Shown here one piece after another: positions 42,759-49,759 of a stretch of 64,000 nt of DNA. Position 1 is the stretch's first letter. The number at the start of each line of letters is the position of its first letter. Source of the stretch: Pseudovibrio zosterae. Lineage in GTDB: Bacteria; Pseudomonadota; Alphaproteobacteria; Rhizobiales; Stappiaceae. The DNA lies in contig NZ_JAWXVZ010000002.1 of assembly GCF_033843645.1 (NCBI RefSeq), positions 124,001 to 188,000 on the forward strand. The letters run 5' to 3'. The notes under the pieces were generated by a model, which saw only the letters and a list, made by a program, of their open reading frames with translations, was not told the DNA's origin and made no database searches. The position numbers and the translations under genes were made by a program.

Positions 42759-44846
42759 TTACAGGAAGGAAAAATCATCCTGATGCAAGTCAGCGATGTT
42801 TACATCTTTGAGGGTGATTGAACTGTCCCCATCGATTGTGATCACAGTATTGGCACCTTGATCTTCGGCTGCCGCGATGAGGGCAGTGAAGTCGGTGAAC
42901 ATTGAGCTGTCGATCTCAATCAAATCCTCGGAACCTGCTCCGGCGACAAAATCTGTAATCACATCGTGTCCAGCTTCGTCAGACGCAAACAGGAACGTGT
43001 CGTTGCCTTCACCGCCAGTCAAAGTATCGCTGCCAAGCCCGGCATCTATTATGTCGTTGCCGCCATTTCCGACAATGACATCGTCCGCGTTACCACCCAG
43101 AAGGCTTTCCGCAGAATCGCTTCCGATAACTTCGAGAGGCGCACTATCGAAAGTCTCAATGACAGGCGGCGTCTCTGACGGCTCATAGACTGTCCCATCC
43201 GGCCCAACGTAGTTGCCATCTGCATCTGGTGTGAAGATGTAAATTGAGCCTGAATCCTTCCCTTTGTCGTCGTCATACCTTGCGCTCACGACGACTACAC
43301 CGTCTTCATTGATGGAGACTGATGAACCGAAAGCATCAAAAGGATCGCCATTGATACCATCAAACGCTCTCAGAACAATCTGCTTGTATCCATTGTTGTC
43401 ATCGGGAACAAAGATCGAGGCTACATCATTGGAGCTTGCCACGATGACCCCTCCGGAGTTCACATCTAGGTCGTAATTGGCACTTGCAATTCCGCTAAGC
43501 TTGGTCACCGAATAATTGCCAACATCATCAGGCTTATAAACGTAGACCGACTGGTTTGTACCAACGACTATTGTACCGTCGTTCAGTGCCTCGCCATTAC
43601 AGGCGATCGAACTTCCAGCCTCAGGCAAACGTAAGCGCATTTCAGCATACTGCCCTTCAGCGTTTGGTGTGAAAACCCGCGCCAGATTATTTGGGCCATC
43701 CTTTATGTATTGTGCCGAGGTTATGATAGTCCCGTTTTCATTCATGTCCATAAAGCCGCCGAAGCCGAGGTGTCCGCCGCGAAACGAAGAAACGAGCTTG
43801 GTTTCGATGTAGTCACCCTCACCATTTGGCGTGTAAACATAGATCTTGTCGGAGTTAGTAGACACCGCTATAACGCCTGCTTCGGTCATGGAAAGGCCGC
43901 GAACGCCAATAGCATCTCCCGTGCGGCCATCGGAAGGTGTTAGTTTTGTGGATGTATAACTGCCAGTTTCGTCAGGTATGAAAACGTAGATCGATCCAGA
44001 GGATACTCCATTAACCGTATCGCCACTCGCTGCTACAGCTATTGTCCCGGTGCTGTTTACTGCAGTGCGAACACCAAACCAGTCACTCGCTGCTCGGTCA
44101 GCCGCAATCAACTTGTTTTCTGTGTAGTCACCGTCGCTTGTTGGCGTGTATACGTAAATGGAACCTCTTTTTCCATCATCGCTCGGCGATCCAACAACAA
44201 CAACGCCACTGTCGTTAATTTGCGCATCCCTGCCGAACATGTCGCCTGTAGTTGCGTCAGAGGCGACAATCTTGGCGGGGCTTGCTGCACTCTCACTCTC
44301 GCCTTGGATGGTCACGGTCACTGTTTCAGTGGAACTTGATCCATGATTGTCTGTCACAGTGTATGTGAATGTGTCGGTGGCCAGTTCTCCGTGATTCAAG
44401 GCATCGAACTTGCCGTTTGGATCATATGAAAACGTACCATCTTCTTTGATTGTCACCGTTCCAAGTGTGCCCGTGGTGTCAACTTGCAAACTGTGGCTAT
44501 CGTTGGTGTCGGGGTCAGTGAAGCTAGGCGCAATGTTGATTGCTGTTTGTTCGTCTGTCTGCGGTGCTAAGGCCACCGCTACTGGACCATCGTTTCGGCC
44601 GGTCAGTGTTATTGTAACTGTGGAAGTTGAGCTTTCGCCAAAAGCGTCTGCTACTGTGTAGGAGAAAGTTTCGATCGCGGTCTCACCTGCTGCGAGATGG
44701 TCGAACGCGGTTCCGGGATCATATTGGAACATGTCATCTGATGTAACTATGCCCGTTCCAAGCATTCCTTCGGTGTTTAGAACAAGTGTGTGAAAGTCTG
44801 CCAGATCAAGGTCTTCAAAAAAAAACGCGGATTGTAGCTGCGCCAT
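42759..44846 (-). CDS. Secreted VCBS / seven-repeat propeller / RTX protein, 5' end apparently frameshifted
   Basis: A 695-residue acidic, Cys-poor protein in three parts. Residues 1-185 are two VCBS/cadherin-like repeats (YDPNGKFDAL, TFTYTVTDNHGSSSTETVTV). Residues 199-545 are seven copies of a unit built on GSIYVYTP (IYVYTP, IYVFIP, IYVYTP, ARVFTP, VYVYKP, ASIFVP, IYIFTP), probably a seven-bladed propeller. Residues 577-620 carry RTX calcium repeats (GGNADDVIVGNGGNDIIDAG), and the hydrophobic C-terminus DVNIADLHQDDFSFL suits type I secretion. There is no N-terminal signal. Upstream codons from 44898 encode more of repeat one in another frame, joined at nine A (44817-44825); loss of one base would restore it. 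No type I exporter is adjacent; tolC is 2.5 kb away. Confidence 0.8.
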   Translation of the reverse strand: MAQLQSAFFFEDLDLADFHTLVLNTEGMLGTGIVTSDDMFQYDPGTAFDHLAAGETAIETFSYTVADAFGESSTSTVTITLTGRNDGPVAVALAPQTDEQTAINIAPSFTDPDTNDSHSLQVDTTGTLGTVTIKEDGTFSYDPNGKFDALNHGELATDTFTYTVTDNHGSSSTETVTVTIQGESESAASPAKIVASDATTGDMFGRDAQINDSGVVVVGSPSDDGKRGSIYVYTPTSDGDYTENKLIAADRAASDWFGVRTAVNSTGTIAVAASGDTVNGVSSGSIYVFIPDETGSYTSTKLTPSDGRTGDAIGVRGLSMTEAGVIAVSTNSDKIYVYTPNGEGDYIETKLVSSFRGGHLGFGGFMDMNENGTIITSAQYIKDGPNNLARVFTPNAEGQYAEMRLRLPEAGSSIACNGEALNDGTIVVGTNQSVYVYKPDDVGNYSVTKLSGIASANYDLDVNSGGVIVASSNDVASIFVPDDNNGYKQIVLRAFDGINGDPFDAFGSSVSINEDGVVVVSARYDDDKGKDSGSIYIFTPDADGNYVGPDGTVYEPSETPPVIETFDSAPLEVIGSDSAESLLGGNADDVIVGNGGNDIIDAGLGSDTLTGGEGNDTFLFASDEAGHDVITDFVAGAGSEDLIEIDSSMFTDFTALIAAAEDQGANTVITIDGDSSITLKDVNIADLHQDDFSFL

Positions 44847-45101
44847 TCTCGTCTGTTTGAACTGCCACAGGATAGGTTTTAGGGGCGTTGTTTAGCATTG
44901 CCTAAACTCCAAGAGATTATTGCCGAGGCACCCTAAGGTTGCGTGGCTTGCGCGGAGCTTTACTTGAGTATGCAGGCATCACATGGAGAGGCAGTCCCGA
45001 TAGCAGGCTGATCAGTTTTGCCGTTTAGTCATACGCCAAAGCTCAATGACCATAGGTCAGAGCATGACTGATTGATCAGCAAAAAATTAAGGGGAGAAGA
45101 G

Positions 45102-45175
45102 TGGAGGCCTCTGCCGGAATCGAACCGGCGTACACGGATTTGCAATCCGCTGCGTCACCACTCCGCCAAGAGGCC
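45102..45175 (-). tRNA. tRNA-Cys (GCA)
   Basis: On the minus strand: acceptor GGCCTCT with AGAGGCC, D arm with GGCGGAGTGGTGACGC, anticodon arm CGGAT-TTGCAAA-type loop with anticodon GCA, T arm GCCGG-TTCGATT-CCGGC, discriminator T, CCA encoded. 74 bases. It stands alone, with the secreted-protein gene on one side and the DUF2793 gene on the other. Confidence 0.95.
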
Positions 45176-45422
45176 GCCGTTGTGGTGTGGAGTGGCTTTT
45201 CTGACATTTGGCGGAGATAGTCAAGCGTCCATCAGAAAATATCGCCCCAGAATTGTGAAAAACCTACGGGGCTCAGGGGTTTTACGGCGTTTGTTGCAGC
45301 GGTGTGACGTCGGGTTTTGTTATGGCGGCGATGGCTGCGAGGGCTTGCAAAAAACTTATCCCCCTAACTGGGGCGACAGGCACAGTGGAGGGCATCGGTT
45401 TCATTCTCAGCGGGGCTTGGTC

Positions 45423-46235
45423 ATGTCTTCTTCTGCGCGCCTTGGTTTGCCTTTCATCGCGTCCTCTCAGGCGCAAAAGCATGTCACTCACAATGAGGCG
45501 CTGTTTCGGCTTGACCAACTGGTCTCCTGCGCGGTGGAACGGCGCGACCTGAGCGCGCCACCAAGCGCCCTGGAGGGGCAGGGCTTCATTGTGTCGGCCA
45601 ATCCCGTGGATGCTTGGGCAGGGCGCGAGGGGCAGCTTGCTTTCTTTGTTGACGGGGCGTGGTCCCTGCTGGCCCCGGTCGAGGGCCAGCTGGTTTACAT
45701 CGCCGCAGAAGAAGCGCTTGCCGTTTATGGCAGGGAAGGCTGGACGATCATCAGCGCGCCTGCGGGCCTTGGCGGCATTTTGAGCGTTGGTGGTGGCGGA
45801 GGAACCAATCTCGGGGTTGGGGGGGATGGGCCTGCGGAGCGGCTTCAGGTGTTCGGCAACAGCATTGTCGCAACGGCTCCCGCAGGGGCGCATTCGGGCT
45901 TCCATGTGGTGGAGGAGCTTCTCTCCGACCTTTCAGGCAGTGTGGTGGAGACGTCAATCCAGTTTCCGGACAGAGCCATCGTGCTTTGCGTTTCAACGCG
46001 CACCGTAACCGCGGTGAGCGGTGCATCCTCGTATGACTGTGGCATTAGCGGGGAGACATCCAAGTTCGGTGGTTCATTGGGCGCTGCAGAAGGCGCGACC
46101 AATGCAGGGGTGATTGGCCCACAAGCCGTCTACAGCCCCACACGGGTGAGACTGACGGCAAACGGCGGCAGCTTTACGGGCGGGGCCGTTCGCGTGGCGC
46201 TGCACTACTTTTTGCCGCAGGTGCCGCTAGCCTGA
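45423..46235 (+). CDS. DUF2793 domain protein (phage-tail/GTA-associated family)
   Basis: A 270-residue protein. Residues 8-105 fit DUF2793: PFIASSQAQKHVTHNEALFR (9-28), LDQLVSCAVERRDLSAPP, AWAGREGQLAFFVDGAWSLL and PVEGQLVYIAAEEALAVYGR. A Gly-rich linker (GGILSVGGGGGTNLGVGGDG) joins a C-terminal beta-rich domain (about 140-270). The family is often found near phage tail or gene-transfer-agent genes, but none are here. The ATG at 45423 is chosen; the frame is open through the tRNA-Cys to 45072, which is not credible as protein. The gene has a compact, strand-isolated setting. Confidence 0.72.
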   Translation: MSSSARLGLPFIASSQAQKHVTHNEALFRLDQLVSCAVERRDLSAPPSALEGQGFIVSANPVDAWAGREGQLAFFVDGAWSLLAPVEGQLVYIAAEEALAVYGREGWTIISAPAGLGGILSVGGGGGTNLGVGGDGPAERLQVFGNSIVATAPAGAHSGFHVVEELLSDLSGSVVETSIQFPDRAIVLCVSTRTVTAVSGASSYDCGISGETSKFGGSLGAAEGATNAGVIGPQAVYSPTRVRLTANGGSFTGGAVRVALHYFLPQVPLA

Positions 46236-46391
46236 CGGTCCGGCTGCGTCGCTCTGTCCTGCAGTGGTTACCGACGAAAGAGAGGGGCATATTGGTAAAA
46301 ACGCTTCATTTTTGGCAGTGCGCGTGCTTGTATTTGCGTGCATGGGGCGATATGCACCTACCAGCTTATCCGATTTGAAAATGAGGACGTT

Positions 46392-47051
46392 ATGGCCGAC
46401 TACGTGCAGTCCAGAACCCGCATGGTCGATAATCAACTTCGCACCAATGACATTACAGATCTCCGCATTCTGGATGCTATGGGGGAAGTGCCTCGCGAGA
46501 CTTTCGTGCCGGAAGAGCAGAAGTCCATCGCCTATATCGATGAAGACATCCCCATGAACGGTGCTGGCCTGCGCAAGATGCTGAAGCCGCACATTCTGGG
46601 CAAGCTGCTGCAGCTGGCAAGCATCGCAAAAGATGATGTGGTGCTGGTGGTTGGCGCTGGCACGGGCTACAGCGTGGCGATTGCGTCCAAGCTCTGCGAT
46701 TCCGTGGTGGGCGTTGAGCAGGACGAGGCCATGGCCGCCGAAGCTTCTACCATTCTTGCCGATCTGGGCATCGAAAACGCTGCCGTGATCGATGGCGAGA
46801 TGCGCCAGGGGTACGCCTCGGACGCGCCATACGATGTGATTGTGATCGACGGGTCGGTCGAATCGATTCCTTCTGCGCTTTTTGACCAGCTTAAAAACGA
46901 TGGTCGTCTGGTGGCAATCGAGCAGTCTGGGCCAACAGGCGAGGCGAATATCTACTACAAGACACAGGAAACTGTGAGTTCTCGATTTGCCTTCAATGCC
47001 AGTGGCGCCCCTCTGCCGGGTTTCGAGAAGCCAAAGAGCTTTACATTTTAA
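46392..47051 (+). CDS. Protein-L-isoaspartate O-methyltransferase-like protein
   Basis: A 219-residue member of the PCMT family (PimT-like). ADYVQSRTRMVDNQLRTNDI (2-21) is the usual alphaproteobacterial start, VLVVGAGTGYSVAIASKL (84-101) is the SAM site, and YDVIVIDGSVESIPSALFDQ and RLVAIEQSGPTGEANIYY follow. The substrate-side motif of true repair enzymes (G-x-x-x-(S/T)-x-P) is replaced by MNGAGLRKMLKPH, so repair activity is doubtful. GAGGACGTT before 46392 fixes the start; an ATG at 46338 is less likely. It is 343 bases before tolC, a common pairing. Confidence 0.85.
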   Translation: MADYVQSRTRMVDNQLRTNDITDLRILDAMGEVPRETFVPEEQKSIAYIDEDIPMNGAGLRKMLKPHILGKLLQLASIAKDDVVLVVGAGTGYSVAIASKLCDSVVGVEQDEAMAAEASTILADLGIENAAVIDGEMRQGYASDAPYDVIVIDGSVESIPSALFDQLKNDGRLVAIEQSGPTGEANIYYKTQETVSSRFAFNASGAPLPGFEKPKSFTF

Positions 47052-47393
47052 CGGAGTAGAATCTGCGGAGGGGACCAAAACCCGCAGATTTACAGTTAAT
47101 GCTTTGTAAAGAAATCGCGACGCATCCTTGCGAAAGTCGTGGAGAAGCGGACATCCTGTAGTTTGCGTGAAGTCCGACTCGTGCAAATCAAGTACAAACA
47201 GTGTTCGACCTGTAAGTTTTGCCAAAAACTTCGCGATTGTTGCTCGTTCGCCTCAGCACTTGTTTTTTTTGCGGAATTCGAGTGTCCTCGGGTTCCAGAC
47301 CGCGGATGTGAACAGTATACGTTGGTCGCAGGTGTTGGAATTAATTGGTTCGAGGCAGCGGTAAAGCGTTGCACCTGACTTGAGGCTGTAAAA
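47052..47393. other. Region between the PCMT-like gene and tolC
   Basis: 342 bases. A hairpin AATCTGCGG/CCGCAGATT (47060-47068 and 47082-47090) follows the PCMT-like stop at once and probably ends or protects its mRNA. The remainder has no convincing ORF and presumably carries the tolC promoter. Confidence 0.5.
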
Positions 47394-48770
47394 GTGATTT
47401 CTAAACGACTTCTGGCGACAGTAGCAGGCGCGTGTTTGATGGTTTCGGCATCTGCCGTACATGCGCAATCCATTCGCGACGCACTGTCCGCTACATACCA
47501 AAACAATCCGACACTCAACGCCGCTCGCGCTCAGCTGCGTGGCGTAGATGAAAACGTACCTCAGGCTCTGGCCGGTTGGCGTCCATCCATCACCGGCTCT
47601 GCGGCTGTAGGCATGGTCAACCAGTCTGATCAGGGCTTCACGGGTGGCGGTTTCTCCGACACGACGGTCGCCGTTCAGGTGGTTCAGCCGTTGTTTCGCG
47701 GTTTCCGAACAGTGAACTCAACCCGGCAGGCGGAAGCGATTGTGCGGGCACAGCGGGAAGACCTGCGTGTGACCGAGCAGACCGCCTTGTTGCAGGCCGC
47801 AACGGCGTACATGGACGTGATCCGGGATACCGGTATCGTGGCGCTGCGCCGGAGTGACTTGAAGTTCCAGGAAGAGCTTGTGCGGGCCTCCAAGGACCGC
47901 TTCAGCGTGGGTGAGGGCACTCGTACAGATGTTGCGCAGGCGGAAGCCGGGCGCGCGCGTTCTCAGTCCGCTTTGAACACCGCACTGGCGAATCTGAATA
48001 CAAGCCGCGCGGTTTTCCGTCAGGTGATTGGTGTCGATCCAAAGAACCTGAACCCACGTTCCAACGTTGCCAGCCTCTTGCCGAAGTCTGTGAGTCAGGC
48101 AATTGCGGTCGGTCAGGAAGAGCATCCTTCCATCATGTCGGCGCTTCACTTCGTTGATGCCGGTATCTTTGCGGTCAAGACTGCGGAAGGCACCTTGCTG
48201 CCAACGGTGAACGTGGAGGGTAATCTTTCAAGCAATTACCGCAGCTCCAATGGTCGTTCATTAGGTGGCAACGGCACCACCAATACGGCGTCCATCTTCG
48301 GCCGCGTGACTGTGCCAATCTATCAGCAGGGTACCGAGTACTCCGCGATCCGTCAGGCCAAGGAAGAACTCGGCCAGACCGAGATTCTGGTTGACGTGGC
48401 ACGCGACACGGTGCGCGCGCAGGCGATCTCTTCTTGGGGCCAGCTGAACGCATCGGAAGCATCGATCACTGCAGCTCAGGCTGAAGTGGCTGCTGCGACG
48501 CTGGCATTGGAAGGTGTTGTTGAAGAGCAGCGCGTTGGTCAGCGGACCACACTTGATGTTCTCGACTCGCAGAGCGATCTGGTAGATGCGCGTGTGACCC
48601 TGATTACCGCACAGCGCGACAAGGTTGTTGCAGCCTACGCACTCCTAAGCTCTGTTGGCCGCCTGAACTACACCCACCTTGGGCTGACCGTGCCGCAGTA
48701 TGATCCGCGAGAGCACTATAACGCGGTGCGTGACAAGTGGATCGGCTTACGTACGCCGGATGGCCGCTAA
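47394..48770 (+). CDS. tolC: TolC-family outer-membrane channel
   Basis: The outer-membrane duct of type I secretion and RND efflux systems. It has 458 residues. The signal peptide is MISKRLLATVAGACLMVSAS with cleavage near VHAQS. Two internally repeated OEP domains follow: SIRDALSATYQNNPTLNAAR (26-45) starts the first, with the VQPLFRGF motif; RVTVPIYQQGTEYSAIRQAK starts the second, and VEEQRVGQRTTLDVLDSQ is the conserved helix. The start is GTG. It is the only TolC in the window and could serve the RTX protein 2.5 kb away as well as efflux pumps. Confidence 0.93.
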   Translation: MISKRLLATVAGACLMVSASAVHAQSIRDALSATYQNNPTLNAARAQLRGVDENVPQALAGWRPSITGSAAVGMVNQSDQGFTGGGFSDTTVAVQVVQPLFRGFRTVNSTRQAEAIVRAQREDLRVTEQTALLQAATAYMDVIRDTGIVALRRSDLKFQEELVRASKDRFSVGEGTRTDVAQAEAGRARSQSALNTALANLNTSRAVFRQVIGVDPKNLNPRSNVASLLPKSVSQAIAVGQEEHPSIMSALHFVDAGIFAVKTAEGTLLPTVNVEGNLSSNYRSSNGRSLGGNGTTNTASIFGRVTVPIYQQGTEYSAIRQAKEELGQTEILVDVARDTVRAQAISSWGQLNASEASITAAQAEVAAATLALEGVVEEQRVGQRTTLDVLDSQSDLVDARVTLITAQRDKVVAAYALLSSVGRLNYTHLGLTVPQYDPREHYNAVRDKWIGLRTPDGR

Positions 48771-48795
48771 GGGCTAATTGATCTCAATTGAGATG

Positions 48796-48820
48796 AGGGG
48801 GGCGTAAGCTCCCCTTTTTC
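48796..48820 (+). terminator. Probable intrinsic terminator after tolC
   Basis: AGGGG (48796-48800) pairs with CCCCT (48811-48815) and runs into TTTTCTTTT. The stem is short but GC-rich. A CTCAATTGAG palindrome precedes it. Confidence 0.65.
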
Positions 48821-48997
48821 TTTTGGAAAACCTTGAGTAATCCTCGGGTTTTCTGTGGGCAGAGAAGCTTTGAACTCTGTCGCGTGGTGTTCATCAAGGG
48901 TCTATATCCCTTAATATTAATTGATGATTAATTGTTGGCGCTCGAGTCGTATGTTGCAACTTCGAGCCATGTTTTCTCACGGAACGAGGGGGATGCC

Positions 48998-49609
48998 ATG
49001 GGAGAAGCTTCGAAGACCCAAGAGCCTTCCATGGAGGAGATTTTGAGCTCTATTCGAAAGATTATATCTGAAGAAGAGACAGACTCCGGAGCTGGTGATA
49101 TGGATTTGGAAGAGGGCAAGGATCTGTCTCAGGACGATCTGGACAAGCTCTTTGATTCCCCGGGTGGTTTTGGTTCAGACGATGATGAACCGGAACAGGA
49201 AGTGGATTCGGTTGATGATGTTCTCGAGCTGACCGAAGACGCGGCTGTTGAGGAAGAAAAGCCGGAGATGGACCTGGTAAAGGGCATGCCGGAAACTGCG
49301 GATGATGATCGCGGTGATATTTCCTTCGACGGTGCGCCGGAAGTGGATGCCGATGACATTCTGGAAACCGTTGAGCAGAAGGTAGAGGCGGCTGCGCCAA
49401 CACTGCTTTCTGAAAGCGCCAATCAGGCAGTTTCCTCTGCCTTCAATGGGTTGGCGAACACCGTGCTCTCTCAGAATGCACGAACCCTTGATGATCTTGT
49501 TGCGGATATGCTGCGCCCCATGCTGAAATCATGGCTGGATCAGCACCTTCCCGATATGGTAGAGCGTCTCGTGAAACAGGAGATCGAAAGGATCTCCCGC
49601 GGTCGCTAA
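48998..49609 (+). CDS. popZ: Polar organizing protein PopZ (DUF2497)
   Basis: A pole-localised scaffold that self-assembles and anchors chromosome-origin complexes and cell-cycle regulators. It has 203 residues in the expected order. The N-terminal helix is EPSMEEILSSIRKIISEEE (10-28). A long acidic, disordered, Asp/Glu/Pro-rich middle follows. The C-terminal helices contain QNARTLDDLVADMLRPMLKS and WLDQHLPDMVERLVKQEIER. GAGGGGG seven bases before 48998 fixes the start, 22 codons inside the longest frame. valS lies downstream beyond a terminator, the usual alphaproteobacterial order. Confidence 0.93.
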   Translation: MGEASKTQEPSMEEILSSIRKIISEEETDSGAGDMDLEEGKDLSQDDLDKLFDSPGGFGSDDDEPEQEVDSVDDVLELTEDAAVEEEKPEMDLVKGMPETADDDRGDISFDGAPEVDADDILETVEQKVEAAAPTLLSESANQAVSSAFNGLANTVLSQNARTLDDLVADMLRPMLKSWLDQHLPDMVERLVKQEIERISRGR

Positions 49610-49632
49610 TCAGGCAAAAACGAAATGACCTG

Positions 49633-49662
49633 AAAGCGCTGCCGGCCGGTGGCGCTTTTTTA
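49633..49662 (+). terminator. Intrinsic terminator after popZ
   Basis: AAAGCGCTGCC (49633-49643) pairs with GGTGGCGCTTT (49648-49658, two G-U) around the loop GGCC, then continues in T. Confidence 0.85.
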
Positions 49663-49759
49663 TTGCGATGGGAGTTGGCTTTACCGGCTTACACCGGTTG
49701 ACTTCGGAACTGGCTTCCGATTTACACCATGCAGACCCCGCAAGTGGAAGAAAAGAAGT

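Noticed and set aside
42681..45175. tRNA-Cys as the attachment site of a genomic island holding the secreted-protein gene
   Set aside because: No integrase was found and no copy of the tRNA 3' end was seen at the other side.
45072..45422. N-terminal extension of the DUF2793 protein to 45072
   Set aside because: It would be translated through tRNA-Cys and has no protein-like character; the ATG at 45423 begins the domain properly.
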